NCBI RefSeq assembly: GCF_003600645.1
Contig: NZ_CP032482.1
Location: 1,364,001 to 1,428,000 of the forward strand
Direction of reading: 5' to 3'
DNA: 64,000 nt
DNA from: Yersinia rochesterensis
GTDB lineage: Bacteria > Pseudomonadota > Gammaproteobacteria > Enterobacterales > Enterobacteriaceae
Shown piece after piece: positions 48,532 to 58,681 of the stretch (position 1 is the stretch's first letter; each line of letters opens with the position of its first letter). The notes under the pieces were generated by a model. The model saw only the letters and a list, made by a program, of their open reading frames with translations, was not told where the DNA came from and ran no database searches. The position numbers were made by a program, and so were the translations under genes.

Positions 48532-48590
48532 ATACCCAAACAACTTGGAGTTGCAGCTAACAATCCTGCGATTTCAAGTGTGAAGGGGAG
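48532..48590. repeat. Short ERIC-derived element before pgm
   Basis: ATACCCAAACAACTTGGAGT plus TGCAG joins directly to CTAACAATCCTGCGATTTCA and AGTGTGAAGGGG. The two halves resemble the two ends of ERIC elements with the core deleted; the second half also matches the remnant at 28235-28273. It fills the seqA-pgm gap. Confidence 0.6.
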
Positions 48591-48606
48591 ATAGGGAGTA
48601 GTGACT

Positions 48607-50247
48607 GTGGCTAATCACCCTCGTGCTGGGCAAGCTGCTCAGCAAAGCGATTTGATTAATGTTGCTCAGTTGACGTCGCAATATTATGTATTGCAACCTG
48701 ATGCTGAAAATCAGGACCATGCAGTCAGGTTTGGGACGTCGGGCCATCGTGGCAGCTCATTGCGCCACAGTTTTAATGAAGCGCATATTCTGGCCATCGC
48801 GCAGGCGATTGCTGAAGTTCGCCATCAGCACGGCATTACTGGCCCATGTTATGTGGGTAAAGATACCCATGCGCTGTCTGAACCGGCCTTTATTTCGGTG
48901 CTGGAAGTGCTGACGGCGAATGGTGTCGATGTTGTGGTGCAGCAAGATAATGGCTTCACTCCTACCCCGGCTATTTCTCATGCCATTCTTTGCTATAACG
49001 CGCAGGGTAAAAATTTGGCCGATGGCATTGTCATCACGCCATCCCATAACCCCCCTGAAGATGGCGGTATCAAGTACAACCCACCGAATGGCGGCCCGGC
49101 TGATACCAATCTGACCTCGGTGATAGAAAAACGCGCCAATCAGTTACTCAGTCTGAAGTTAGAGGGTGTCAAACGTCAAACGTTGGCTAAGGCCTGGCGC
49201 GGCAACCATCTGCGTGAGCAGGATTTGATTCAGCCGTATGTTGAAGGTTTGGTCGATGTCGTTGATATCCCTGCTATTCAGCAGGCTGGTCTGAAATTGG
49301 GTGTTGACCCACTAGGTGGTTCAGGTATTGCCTACTGGCAGCGTATTGGCGAACATTATAAGTTAGATCTGACGTTAGTTAATGATTCTATCGATCAGAC
49401 TTTCCGCTTTATGCATCTGGATCATGATGGTGTGATCCGCATGGATTGCTCATCAGAATGCGCGATGGCGGGCTTGCTGGCTTTACGTGATAAATTCGAT
49501 TTAGCCTTTGCTAATGATCCCGATTACGACCGCCACGGTATTGTGACGCCAGTCGGTTTGATGAACCCGAACCATTATTTAGCGGTATCAATCAATTATC
49601 TGTTCCAGCACCGTCCACAATGGGGTGCAGATGTGGCGGTGGGTAAGACGCTGGTATCCAGCGCGATGATTGATAGAGTGGTGGCTGATTTAGGCCGTAA
49701 ATTGGTGGAAGTTCCGGTCGGTTTCAAATGGTTTGTTGAGGGTTTGCACGACGGCAGCTTTGGATTTGGTGGTGAAGAGAGCGCTGGGGCATCTTTCCTG
49801 CGCTTTAATGGCAAACCTTGGTCGACGGATAAAGACGGCATTATTATGTGTTTGCTAGCGGCTGAAATCACCGCGGTTACCGGTAAAAATCCACAGCACC
49901 ATTATGACGATTTAGCGAAACGCTTTGGCGCACCAAGTTATAACCGTATTCAAGCGCCAGCAACCCAAGCACAGAAAAACGCACTGTCCAAGTTGTCACC
50001 AGAAATGGTGACAGCCAGTACGCTGGCTGGTGACCCAATCACTGCCCGTCTGACGGCTGCCCCAGGTAATGGCGCATCCATTGGAGGGTTGAAAGTGATG
50101 ACCGACAACGGCTGGTTTGCTGCGCGTCCATCGGGTACCGAAGACGCCTACAAGATTTATTGTGAAAGCTTCTTAGGCGCGGAGCATCGCGAAAAGATAG
50201 AGCAGGAAGCCGTCGATATTGTCAGTGCAGTATTAGCCGGTAAATAG
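48607..50247 (+). CDS. pgm: Phosphoglucomutase
   Basis: A 546-residue alpha-D-phosphohexomutase interconverting glucose-1-P and glucose-6-P, linking glycolysis to UDP-glucose and envelope sugars. The phosphoserine loop is [17 protein letters not shown] (Ser about 146), the metal loop is [11 protein letters not shown], the sugar-binding loop is [10 protein letters not shown], and the phosphate-binding loop is [13 protein letters not shown] chose the GTG at 48607 (AGGGAG eight bases upstream), giving MANHPRAGQ and exactly the E. coli length of 546. A GTG at 48601 is too near the ribosome binding site. Confidence 0.97.
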   Translation: MANHPRAGQAAQQSDLINVAQLTSQYYVLQPDAENQDHAVRFGTSGHRGSSLRHSFNEAHILAIAQAIAEVRHQHGITGPCYVGKDTHALSEPAFISVLEVLTANGVDVVVQQDNGFTPTPAISHAILCYNAQGKNLADGIVITPSHNPPEDGGIKYNPPNGGPADTNLTSVIEKRANQLLSLKLEGVKRQTLAKAWRGNHLREQDLIQPYVEGLVDVVDIPAIQQAGLKLGVDPLGGSGIAYWQRIGEHYKLDLTLVNDSIDQTFRFMHLDHDGVIRMDCSSECAMAGLLALRDKFDLAFANDPDYDRHGIVTPVGLMNPNHYLAVSINYLFQHRPQWGADVAVGKTLVSSAMIDRVVADLGRKLVEVPVGFKWFVEGLHDGSFGFGGEESAGASFLRFNGKPWSTDKDGIIMCLLAAEITAVTGKNPQHHYDDLAKRFGAPSYNRIQAPATQAQKNALSKLSPEMVTASTLAGDPITARLTAAPGNGASIGGLKVMTDNGWFAARPSGTEDAYKIYCESFLGAEHREKIEQEAVDIVSAVLAGK

Positions 50248-50261
50248 TCATTACAGGTAAG

Positions 50262-50285
50262 AAATAGCGCCGGTTGGCGCTATTT
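50262..50285 (+). terminator. pgm terminator hairpin
   Basis: AAATAGCGCC / GGCGCTATTT is a perfect 10-bp stem with loop GGTT, 14 bp after the pgm stop. The stem is AT-rich at its base and ends in TTT, so weak intrinsic termination is likely. Confidence 0.75.
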
Positions 50286-50303
50286 CGCCAACACCCATAT
50301 AAG

Positions 50304-50334
50304 CAAAAAAACAACGGCGATACTCGCTGTTGTT
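50304..50334 (-). terminator. RTX gene terminator
   Basis: On the minus strand AACAACAGCGA / TCGCCGTTGTT (one mismatch) is followed by T7. The stem begins within the RTX stop codon, so termination is immediate. Confidence 0.85.
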
Positions 50335-51790
50335 AATATTCGACAGTGACCAAACCGCCAGAGAAACTATCCATCGGTATTGAGGATTTTAAATATTTTA
50401 TATTGGATTGATAGGCTTCTTTGGGAGCAAAAGAAGAGAGCGCCTGAGTAATATAGGTTATGTCAGGCAAGTTATCACCAAAATAGATAGCATTCTCTTC
50501 ATACATTTCTCGCAATGTATTATTCTTCTCAATAAGTACATTAGTCAGGTTTCCCCTTGTTATTTGTTCAAAATCAGGTGTTTTTTCACAAAAAACATCA
50601 GAGAGTTCAGTTTGATAAGAATCACCAAAATCTTTTATCTTGCTCAATGCAGCCATTAATTTTTCAGAATCTCCATTGTATTTTTTCACTATATTATTAA
50701 TCATTACTGCATGATTTTTTTTATCATACTCACTGCCATGACTAAGATACGATTTCGTCTGTAAGTTTTTAACTTTATAGCCATCTTCAGAATATTGGTC
50801 TTTGATGACAATGACCAGGTTATTAGGATGTTCTTCGGTACTCGATATCATCAAGTGATTGCCATAACGATTAAGCTTTAGTTGGTGAAAGAAATAATCG
50901 TCAATGCTAATTGTATTTTCTTCACCACTGTATTCAACTATCATATTAATGCCATCATAAGCAGAAAAGACATATAAATCATTGCCGGTTCCACCAGCTA
51001 AATAGTCATTGTTTTTTTGTCCCTCTATTCTATCGTTACCTTTTCCACCAAATATTATATCATTGCCGCGCCAACTGCTTTCACTGGCAAAACAGGCAAA
51101 GGCATCCGCATCGCCATGTAACTCATCATCACCCTCACCACCATCAAGAAAGTCATCACCCGCGCCGCCCGCCAGCCCATCATTACCTTCACCGCCAATC
51201 AAAACATCATTTCCACCTTGACCAAACAGCGAATCAAAAGAGTCATAACCCATAATAAGATCGTTGCCATCCCCACCTGCTAAGTTGTCATTTTTATCAC
51301 CACCTGTAATAGTATTATTCCCCTCACCACCGGTGACCTCATTCCTTATATATTTATGCCCTGCGAAATTGTCATTTCCAGTTAGGTGAAATCTATTTGA
51401 TGGCAGAGTATTAGTGATTAGATGGTATGCGGAGTTATATTTTAGATCTTTTCTAATGAGTAAGATATCTTTGTTGGGGCCATCGTAAAAATCTTTTCTT
51501 TTCTTGGTTTCTTTTAGCGTTAAGAATAACTCATTTTTTATTCCATTTTTGTCACGAAAAATGACAGATTTAACAATTAAATTTCCATTTTCAATTACGT
51601 AGTAAGTTTTGCTGAAAAAATAATTATTATCGGCAATTATAATGACTTTAAGTTTTGAGTCTGCATATTGGAAAAATACTTTGTCAGGTGATATATCGTC
51701 TAAAAAAATAGATTTCATTTCTCCATTAACTATCAATATACCTGTAATCGGAGTTATTCTTGTTTTTTTGTTACTTTTTTTAGTACTCAA
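50333..51790 (-). CDS. Orphan RTX-repeat calcium-binding protein
   Basis: A 485-residue acidic protein. Residues 1-150 form an unrecognised, beta-rich N-terminal region. Residues about 154-272 hold some twelve GGxGxDxux nonapeptide repeats (GGDGNDLIM, GGEGNDGLA, GGAGDDFLD, GGTGNDLYV), broken by a 14-residue insert with ACFASESSWR. Residues 273-350 resemble the post-repeat region of haemolysin-type proteins. There is no Sec signal; the C-terminus SGGLVTVEY could be a type I secretion signal. No HlyB/HlyD/TolC-like genes are nearby. Start is TTG at 51790 with AAGGA eight bases upstream; an in-frame stop lies just before it and the next ATG is at codon 25. The gene is much more AT-rich than its neighbours, suggesting horizontal gain. 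Function unknown. Confidence 0.8.
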   Translation of the reverse strand: MSTKKSNKKTRITPITGILIVNGEMKSIFLDDISPDKVFFQYADSKLKVIIIADNNYFFSKTYYVIENGNLIVKSVIFRDKNGIKNELFLTLKETKKRKDFYDGPNKDILLIRKDLKYNSAYHLITNTLPSNRFHLTGNDNFAGHKYIRNEVTGGEGNNTITGGDKNDNLAGGDGNDLIMGYDSFDSLFGQGGNDVLIGGEGNDGLAGGAGDDFLDGGEGDDELHGDADAFACFASESSWRGNDIIFGGKGNDRIEGQKNNDYLAGGTGNDLYVFSAYDGINMIVEYSGEENTISIDDYFFHQLKLNRYGNHLMISSTEEHPNNLVIVIKDQYSEDGYKVKNLQTKSYLSHGSEYDKKNHAVMINNIVKKYNGDSEKLMAALSKIKDFGDSYQTELSDVFCEKTPDFEQITRGNLTNVLIEKNNTLREMYEENAIYFGDNLPDITYITQALSSFAPKEAYQSNIKYLKSSIPMDSFSGGLVTVEY

Positions 51791-51933
51791 AATAGTTTCC
51801 TTTTTTATATGTTATTGATCATCCTTCTATTGGATTCTAAAAAATAAATAATTTCAAATGAAGTCAAATAACATTATTGTTTATTATTGGTTATTTAATT
51901 AAACAGGATAATGAACTTGATTTTTTATGCAAA

Positions 51934-52362
51934 TTACCCCAATGCTACCATCAATGCACCCGCAGTAATGAGTGCCACACCTAGCCCTGCAATTAATGAA
52001 ATCTTTTCGCCAAACAGGATAAAGGCCAGAATCACGGCGAAGACCACACTGAGTTTATCAATGGGCGCAACTTGTGAGATATTACCATTCTTGATGGCTA
52101 TAAAATAGAATAGCCAGGATAACGCCCCTGCGACACCACTAAGTACCACAAAAAGTAGCGCTTTTTTATCGGCTAATACGGTGCCGACCAGATTGAATTT
52201 TCCCTGAACCACCACCACGCCGACCAAAAATAGCGCCATCACCACAGCCCGCACGGCGGTTGCGGTATTGGCATCCAAATGTTGCAGGCCGATTTTACCG
52301 AAGATGGCGACTAAAGATGCTGAAACAGCGGACAGTAGGGCATAAATCAACCAAGTGCTCAT
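51934..52362 (-). CDS. EamA-family transporter, half-size (142 aa)
   Basis: A 142-residue inner membrane protein with five hydrophobic segments and one EamA repeat (LIYALLSAVSASLVAIFGKI at the start; GALSWLFYFIAIKNGNISQV and LSVVFAVILAFILFGEKIS later). Full EamA exporters have two such repeats, so this one should dimerise. The FGEKIS phrase is typical. Substrate unknown. It lies between the RTX gene and kdpE, all on the minus strand, with about 93-143 bp gaps, so it is not clearly in an operon with either. Confidence 0.8.
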   Translation of the reverse strand: MSTWLIYALLSAVSASLVAIFGKIGLQHLDANTATAVRAVVMALFLVGVVVVQGKFNLVGTVLADKKALLFVVLSGVAGALSWLFYFIAIKNGNISQVAPIDKLSVVFAVILAFILFGEKISLIAGLGVALITAGALMVALG

Positions 52363-52455
52363 AATAAATAAGACCTATTATCATTAAAAACCTGATGCTA
52401 CGCCGTTAAGTTTATTTTTCATAGCCTTGAGAGGGATTTTATAGTGAATAAACCG

Positions 52456-53145
52456 TTACGGAATAAAGCGATAACCCACCCCCGTTTCTGTTAATAAATG
52501 TTTAGGGCGGGTAGGGTCGGTTTCTAATTTTTGACGCAAGTGGCCCATATAAATGCGCAGATAATGACTGTGTTCGACATAATTTGGCCCCCAAACTTGG
52601 TTGAGTAATTGGCGTTGGGTAATGACCTTACCCGCATTTGTCAATAATGCTGAAAGTAACCGAAATTCAATCGGGGTCAGGTGGAGGTCAACACCGGCAC
52701 GGGTGACTTGGCGGTTAATCAAATCTACGCTGATATCTGAAAAGTTTATCAGCGGGCTTTCCTGGCTGCCCCCACTGTGACGGCGCAAAGCAACTCGCAC
52801 TCGTGCCAGTAATTCACTGATACCAAAGGGTTTACTGAGATAATCATCAGCGCCAGCATCCAGCGCGGCCACTTTGTCTTCTTCATTGTTACGGGCCGAT
52901 AACACAATAATCGGGATGGCGCTCCACTGACGTAAATCCTGAATATAGGTCAAACCGTCACCATCCGGCAGACCCAAATCTAAAATAATGAGGTCGGGTT
53001 TACGGGTTCCGGCCTCAATCAGGCCGCGTTGTAGGGTTTCACTTTCAAATACGCGCCAGCCTTCACCCTCCAGCGCAATTCGAACAAAGCGCCGGATCTC
53101 TTTTTCATCTTCAACAATTAGGATGTTAGTCGGGGATATCGTCAC
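52456..53145 (-). CDS. kdpE: Two-component response regulator KdpE
   Basis: A 229-residue OmpR/PhoB-class regulator that activates kdpFABC under potassium limitation. The receiver domain has the acidic pocket IVEDEKE, the phospho-acceptor Asp in LIILDLGLPDGDG (about residue 56) and Lys in YLSKPFG. The winged-helix output domain ends TETGVGYRFIP. Start is GTG, overlapping the kdpD stop by 4 bp (GTGA), so the pair is translationally coupled. Confidence 0.97.
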   Translation of the reverse strand: MTISPTNILIVEDEKEIRRFVRIALEGEGWRVFESETLQRGLIEAGTRKPDLIILDLGLPDGDGLTYIQDLRQWSAIPIIVLSARNNEEDKVAALDAGADDYLSKPFGISELLARVRVALRRHSGGSQESPLINFSDISVDLINRQVTRAGVDLHLTPIEFRLLSALLTNAGKVITQRQLLNQVWGPNYVEHSHYLRIYMGHLRQKLETDPTRPKHLLTETGVGYRFIP

Positions 53146-55844
53146 GTTTCCTCAGTATCAATATTTTCACTGTCAATTTCCGGGGCTTTCTCCAGTGGCA
53201 AGGTAAAGTGGAAGCTCGCGCCGCCATCTTGACTTTTTTCCACCCAGATACGCCCACCGTGTACATCAATAATGGCACGGCAAATGGCTAAACCCAAGCC
53301 CACCCCCGGAATAGCTGACTCTTTGTTACCACGGGAGAATTTATCAAAAATCAGTTGTTCCTGCCCAGTTGTGACTCCGGGGCCATTGTCCCAGACTTCG
53401 ACATTCAGCCACTCGCCTTGCACCTTGGCTCTAATCCCCAATAATGCTGCGTAACCGGCGTATTTATGGGCGTTTTCAAGTAGGTTAATAAACACCCGCT
53501 CCAACAAGCTGCCATCACAGTTGATTAACACCATTTCATCCGGTAATTCGACCTTAATTTGATGATGGCTTAATGTGGTTTCCAGCATATGCAGGGCGCT
53601 GCCGACGATTTCTTCCAGTGACTGCCACTCTTTGCGCAGGTTAAAACCGCCCGATTGAATGCGGGCCATATCCAGTAAATTGTTGACCAGCCGGGTGGTG
53701 CTCAGCACTTGTTGGCGGATTTGATTGGCCTGCGGCGCATGCCGTGAACCTTCGGCAGCCAGATCCAGTGTCAGGATTTCCGCCTGACCGAATAACACGG
53801 TTAGCGGCGTACGCAAATCATGGGAAAGTGCCGCCAGTAGGGAGTTGCGCAGTTGCTCGCGTTCCGCATCCAGTTTGGCCAATTCGGCGCTGCGAGCCAG
53901 ATGCAACCTTTCCAGCGCGTTGGCAATCAAGCTGGTGAAAGTCTGTAGCAAGCGCTGCTGCTCCGGAACCATAAGCTGGCGCAGGTTGGCCGGTTCAATC
54001 GCCAGTACCCCGTAAGTTTGTTTTGATGCCGTCAGCGGCAGCAATTGGTAAGGTACACCCGGCAAGGTATCGGTACCCGCGCCAGCTGGCGCACCTTTGT
54101 CAAAGCTCCAGCGGGCAATGGCCTCATCGACGGAAAGCGCGCCTCCTTCATCGGTAGTAATTTGTTGTAAGCGCCCATCTTCTTGTGGCAGCAGCAGGTC
54201 AGTTTTGGCCTGAAAACTGCTGGAAAGAAAATGACGGCTGGTTTTGGCAATATCTGCTGGGGTGAGGGCGCGGCTTAATCCGCGTGACATTTCATACAGA
54301 TGTCTGGCGCGTTGCTCGCGGTAGCGGGCAATTCTGGCTTGATAACGCACCCCGGCTGTTAGGTTCCCCACCACGATGCCAACAATTAGCATGACGCCAA
54401 AAGTCAGTAAATACTGCACATCAGTAACTGCCAGTGACCAGTGCGGTTGGACAAAAAATAGATCGAAACTAACGACATTGATAAATGCGGCCAAGACGGA
54501 AGGCCAGCGGCCATAAAACAGCGCAATAATCACTACGCCGAGCAAGTAAACCATCACCAGGTTGGCTTGGTCGAACCCCGGTATTAGCCATTGTGATAAT
54601 ACCGTGATCAGCGCACACAGGCCGATGGCCGCGACACAGCCGCGTAATTGCATCCGCCATTTTTCAGTGAAAGTTCGCGAGTCGGTCTCTTTCACGACAT
54701 TGGCGGGGGTATCCCCCTCCAGTGCGATAATGACCAAGTCTAAATCCGGCCCGAGTTTGCCCAGCCGGTCGGCAAAGCTGCCACGCAGTTTCCAATGTTG
54801 TTCAGTGCGGCGGCCAATAATGATTTTGCCCAAATTATGTTCGCGGGCGTAACGTAATATCGCCCGCTCTTCACTGGGTTCCGATAAAGTTGCGGTTTCA
54901 GCCCCTAACTCTTGCGCCAGTTTTAGGGCGCGCAAAATGGCGCGACGTTTGGCTTCCGGCAGGCCGTGCAGCCGTGGGGTTTCAACATAAACTGCATGCC
55001 AAATGCAGCCTAATCGCGCCGCCAGCCGGGCTGCGGTCCGCACCAGTTTTTCATTGCCGCTGTTGTGGCCGATACACAATAAAATAGCATCGCGGGTATG
55101 CCAAACACGCTCGCGCCCCTGAGTGTCGCGAAAGGCGCGCATCTGGTCGTCAACCCGATCCGCTGTGCGGCGCAGAGCCAGCTCGCGCAGTGCAATCAAA
55201 TTACCCTTGCGGAAAAAATGCTCAATAGCGCGTTCGGCCTGCCCTGGAATATAGACTTTCCCCTCATTGAGCCGTTGGCGGAGGTCATCAGGGGGAAGAT
55301 CGACTAAGACCACTTCCGTGGCCTCGTCAAACATATGGTCGGGTACTGTTTCCCGCACCCGAATACCGGTGACGCCACCGACCACATCATTCAGACTTTC
55401 CAAATGCTGCACATTGACGGTGGTCAGTACATCAATGCCCGCATCCAGCAGCTCTTCAACATCCTGCCAGCGTTTGGGATGGCGGGAGCCATGGGCATTG
55501 CTGTGGGCCAGTTCATCCATGAGGATAAGGGCGGGGTGGCGGGCGAGGGCGGCATCCAAGTCAAATTCACGAACCTGCCGATTACGGTGATGAATCCGCT
55601 TTGGTGGCAGGATTGTCAGCCCTTCCAGCAAGGCGGCGGTTTCACTGCGCCCGTGAGTTTCGACAACGCCGACTAACACATCCAGTCCCTGCGCCCGCAG
55701 GCGCTGGGCTTCTTGTAGCATGGCATAGGTTTTGCCCACTCCGGCGCAAGCCCCAAAAAAGACTTTTAGTCGGCCACGCGATTTTTCATTCGCGGCCGCA
55801 AGCAGACTGTCGGGGTTTGGGCGGGTTGGTTCTGCATCCACCAT
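53142..55844 (-). CDS. kdpD: Sensor histidine kinase KdpD
   Basis: A 900-residue sensor kinase. The N-terminal KdpD domain has the Walker A motif FFGACAGVGKTYAML (about residue 30) and a universal-stress-protein domain follows. Four membrane segments lie at about residues 400-500, then a GAF-like region, and the kinase core with the phospho-His in ALSHDLRTPLTV (about residue 675), N-box NLLENAHKYAG, and G-boxes DNGPGV and GVGLGLAIC. It senses potassium and turgor-related signals and phosphorylates KdpE. It starts 9 bp after kdpC. Confidence 0.97.
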   Translation of the reverse strand: MVDAEPTRPNPDSLLAAANEKSRGRLKVFFGACAGVGKTYAMLQEAQRLRAQGLDVLVGVVETHGRSETAALLEGLTILPPKRIHHRNRQVREFDLDAALARHPALILMDELAHSNAHGSRHPKRWQDVEELLDAGIDVLTTVNVQHLESLNDVVGGVTGIRVRETVPDHMFDEATEVVLVDLPPDDLRQRLNEGKVYIPGQAERAIEHFFRKGNLIALRELALRRTADRVDDQMRAFRDTQGRERVWHTRDAILLCIGHNSGNEKLVRTAARLAARLGCIWHAVYVETPRLHGLPEAKRRAILRALKLAQELGAETATLSEPSEERAILRYAREHNLGKIIIGRRTEQHWKLRGSFADRLGKLGPDLDLVIIALEGDTPANVVKETDSRTFTEKWRMQLRGCVAAIGLCALITVLSQWLIPGFDQANLVMVYLLGVVIIALFYGRWPSVLAAFINVVSFDLFFVQPHWSLAVTDVQYLLTFGVMLIVGIVVGNLTAGVRYQARIARYREQRARHLYEMSRGLSRALTPADIAKTSRHFLSSSFQAKTDLLLPQEDGRLQQITTDEGGALSVDEAIARWSFDKGAPAGAGTDTLPGVPYQLLPLTASKQTYGVLAIEPANLRQLMVPEQQRLLQTFTSLIANALERLHLARSAELAKLDAEREQLRNSLLAALSHDLRTPLTVLFGQAEILTLDLAAEGSRHAPQANQIRQQVLSTTRLVNNLLDMARIQSGGFNLRKEWQSLEEIVGSALHMLETTLSHHQIKVELPDEMVLINCDGSLLERVFINLLENAHKYAGYAALLGIRAKVQGEWLNVEVWDNGPGVTTGQEQLIFDKFSRGNKESAIPGVGLGLAICRAIIDVHGGRIWVEKSQDGGASFHFTLPLEKAPEIDSENIDTEET

Positions 55845-55853
55845 GTTATGTCC

Positions 55854-56492
55854 TTAAGATTTTACCGGAGTAGCTGGGATTTTCACGTGACTTTGGGCAT
55901 CCAGTGCCATGTTCAGGTTTAGCACGTTGACAACGGATTCACCGAAGAAATTTGGCGTTGCTTTCTGTACATTGCCATCAATCAATTGTTTGACCTCAGA
56001 CAGCGGCATTTGACGAATGCTGGCAATGCGTGGAGCTTGATAATAGGCTGCTTCCAGTGAAATTTGCGGGTCGAGACCACTGGCGGAAGCGGTCACCAAA
56101 TCAACTGGCACCGGCCCTGTTTGTGTTGGGTTTGCCTGGCGCAGTAATTTAACGCGCTCACTGATGGCTTTATCCAAATCCGGGTTGCTGGCAGCCAAGT
56201 TGCTGCCGCCGGATGACATTGGATTATAAGGCATATCGGCGGTTGCCGATGGGCGGCCGGCAAAATAACCCGGTTGAGTAAAGTTTTGGCCGATCAAGCG
56301 AGAGCCGACCACCTCATCACCCAGCATCACCAGTGAACCATTCGCTTGCTGTGGAAATATCAGTTTTGCCAGCCCAGTGGTCAACAGAGGATAAGCTATT
56401 CCGGTGATAAGTGTCAGTAATATCAGCAAAACCAATGCAGGGCGCAGGTAGGACATGCGGCTTGTGGATGACATATTCGTGGTCGATGACAT
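55854..56492 (-). CDS. kdpC: Potassium-transporting ATPase subunit KdpC
   Basis: A 212-residue subunit with one N-terminal membrane helix (about residues 15-37) and a periplasmic-side domain carrying the conserved NGSLVMLGDEVVGSRLIGQNF, YFAGRPSATADMPYNP and SASGLDPQIS. The start at 56492 is supported by TTGAGGTAA ten bases upstream. The first 12 residues (MSSTTNMSSTSR) are absent in E. coli KdpC and come from an 18-bp duplication; an ATG at 56456 would give the E. coli-like start but lacks a ribosome binding site. Confidence 0.95.
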   Translation of the reverse strand: MSSTTNMSSTSRMSYLRPALVLLILLTLITGIAYPLLTTGLAKLIFPQQANGSLVMLGDEVVGSRLIGQNFTQPGYFAGRPSATADMPYNPMSSGGSNLAASNPDLDKAISERVKLLRQANPTQTGPVPVDLVTASASGLDPQISLEAAYYQAPRIASIRQMPLSEVKQLIDGNVQKATPNFFGESVVNVLNLNMALDAQSHVKIPATPVKS

Positions 56493-56587
56493 CTTTTATT
56501 ACCTCAATTTGGGTCTTAAAACCGGCCACCCAAGGTGGCAGTGGTCGTGACGAAATACATTATTGTCTTAGTTTACATTAAGCGGCC

Positions 56588-58654
56588 TTAGGCCAGATTT
56601 AACGCCGTCAGCACCAGGTCGATGAGTTTGATTCCGACAAACGGCACCAGTAACCCGCCCAGGCCATAAACCCACAGATTGCGGCGCAGTAAGGCGGCGG
56701 CGCTCATCGCCTTGTAACTGACTCCTTTTAGCGCCAGCGGGATCAGGAACACAATCACCAGCGCATTAAAGATAACCGCCGACAATATTGCCGAAGCCGG
56801 TGAATGTAATTGCATTATATTCAAAGCGTTAAGTTGCGGATAAGTGGCCGCGAACGCCGCCGGAATGATGGCGAAATATTTGGCGACGTCGTTGGCGATA
56901 CTGAAAGTGGTCAGCGAGCCACGGGTCATCAGCATTTGTTTGCCGATATGCACCACTTCAATCAACTTGGTCGGATTAGAGTCCAAATCCACCATATTGC
57001 CCGCCTCTTTGGCGGCTTGAGTCCCGGAGTTCATCGCCACCGCCACATCTGCCTGTGCCAGTGCCGGGGCGTCGTTGGTGCCGTCGCCGGTCATGGCCAC
57101 CAGTCGGCCCTCTGCTTGATATTGGCGAATCAAGGCCAGCTTAGCCTCCGGTGTGGCTTCGGCCAGAAAATCATCGACTCCAGCTTCAGCCGCAATAGCC
57201 GCCGCAGTCAGACGGTTGTCACCGGTGATCATCACGGTTTTAATGCCCATTTTGCGCAGCTCAGCAAAACGTTCTTTAATGCCGCCTTTGACGATATCTT
57301 TCAGCGCCACCACCCCCAGCACCCGAGGGCCATCAGCCACTACCAGAGGGGTGCCGCCGGTGCGCGCCACACTTTCCACCGCATCTTCTACCGCGCGTGG
57401 GAAGTGACCCTGATTGGATTCCACATGGCGGCGAATTGCATCGACCGCACCTTTGCGAATCATTCTGTCTTGTACATTCACGCCGCTCATGCGGGTTTGT
57501 GCTGAGAAGGGCACAAAGGTGGCATTCAAGCTGTGCAAGTCGCGTTCGCGCAGGTTAAAGCGCTGTTTAGCCAGCACCACAATACTGCGGCCTTCCGGGG
57601 TTTCGTCGGCCAGCGATGAGAGTTGCGCGGCATCCGCCAGTTGTTGCTCGGTCACTCCCGGTGCGGGTAAGAATTCTGATGCCTGGCGGTTACCCAGCGT
57701 GATGGTGCCGGTTTTATCCAACAGCAGCACATCGACATCACCGGCAGCTTCGACAGCGCGCCCGCTGGTGGCTATCACATTGGCCCCTAACATGCGGCTC
57801 ATCCCGGCCACACCAATGGCGGATAACAACCCGCCGATGGTGGTGGGGATCAAGCAAACCAGCAGCGCCACCAACACGGTGATGGTGACCGGTGAACCGG
57901 CATGGTTGGCTTCAACACTGAAGACCGAAAATGGATATAAAGTCGCGGTCGCCAGTAAAAAGACGATGGTCAGTGCCACCAACAAAATGGTCAGCGCCAC
58001 TTCATTGGGGGTTTTGCGTCGTTTGGCCCCTTCCACCATGGCTATCATGCGGTCGAGGAAAGTCTCGCCGGGGTTAACACTGCACTGAACCACCAGCCAG
58101 TCTGACAGCACCCGAGTCCCGCCGGTTACCGAGGAGAAGTCGCCGCCGGATTCACGGATAACCGGCGCAGATTCACCGGTAATGGCGCTTTCATCCACCG
58201 AGGCTCCGCCCTCCAGCACTTCACCGTCGCAGGGCACGGTGTCACCGGCTTCAATCAGCACCACATCACCTTTGCGCAGACTGTCAGCGGAGACTTTTTG
58301 TTGCGGCGCATCAAAGCGGGCTTCGGTCAGTTTTTTCGCCCAACTGGTTTTTTTCACTCCGCGCAGACTTTCCGCCTGCGCTTTGCTGCGCCCCTCGGCC
58401 AATGCTTCGGCAAAGTTGGCGAACAGCACGGTAAACCATAGCCACAGGGCAACACTGCCGGTAAACATGGCGCTGCCGGTGGTCTGGCCGCTTAAGATGG
58501 CCAGCCAAATCAGGGTGGTCAGCCCACTGCCCAGATACACCACGAACATCACCGGATTGCGCCACTGGACGCGCGGATCCAGTTTCTTCACGGCATCAAG
58601 CAGCGCAGTGCGAACCAGTGCTGGCTCAAAAATTGCGCGTTGTTTGCGGGTCAT
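56588..58654 (-). CDS. kdpB: Potassium-transporting P-type ATPase, subunit KdpB
   Basis: A 688-residue P-type ATPase that drives K+ uptake through KdpA. The phosphorylated Asp is in [13 protein letters not shown] (about residue 312), the actuator loop is [10 protein letters not shown] (TGES), and the hinge is [16 protein letters not shown]. About seven membrane helices are visible. Length compares with 682 in E. coli. It follows kdpA by 27 bp and precedes kdpC by about 95 bp. Confidence 0.98.
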   Translation of the reverse strand: MTRKQRAIFEPALVRTALLDAVKKLDPRVQWRNPVMFVVYLGSGLTTLIWLAILSGQTTGSAMFTGSVALWLWFTVLFANFAEALAEGRSKAQAESLRGVKKTSWAKKLTEARFDAPQQKVSADSLRKGDVVLIEAGDTVPCDGEVLEGGASVDESAITGESAPVIRESGGDFSSVTGGTRVLSDWLVVQCSVNPGETFLDRMIAMVEGAKRRKTPNEVALTILLVALTIVFLLATATLYPFSVFSVEANHAGSPVTITVLVALLVCLIPTTIGGLLSAIGVAGMSRMLGANVIATSGRAVEAAGDVDVLLLDKTGTITLGNRQASEFLPAPGVTEQQLADAAQLSSLADETPEGRSIVVLAKQRFNLRERDLHSLNATFVPFSAQTRMSGVNVQDRMIRKGAVDAIRRHVESNQGHFPRAVEDAVESVARTGGTPLVVADGPRVLGVVALKDIVKGGIKERFAELRKMGIKTVMITGDNRLTAAAIAAEAGVDDFLAEATPEAKLALIRQYQAEGRLVAMTGDGTNDAPALAQADVAVAMNSGTQAAKEAGNMVDLDSNPTKLIEVVHIGKQMLMTRGSLTTFSIANDVAKYFAIIPAAFAATYPQLNALNIMQLHSPASAILSAVIFNALVIVFLIPLALKGVSYKAMSAAALLRRNLWVYGLGGLLVPFVGIKLIDLVLTALNLA

Positions 58655-58681
58655 AGTTATTCTCTTCTTTGGGTAGTAAAA

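Noticed and set aside
51100-51330. RTX repeat DNA as a CRISPR or tandem-repeat array
   Set aside because: The periodicity is 27 bp and codes for GGxGxD nonapeptides; there are no spacers.
56810-58088. Two long plus-strand open frames opposite kdpB
   Set aside because: They are antisense shadows of a well-conserved ATPase gene and their translations are low-complexity Ser/Ala/Thr or His/Arg-rich.
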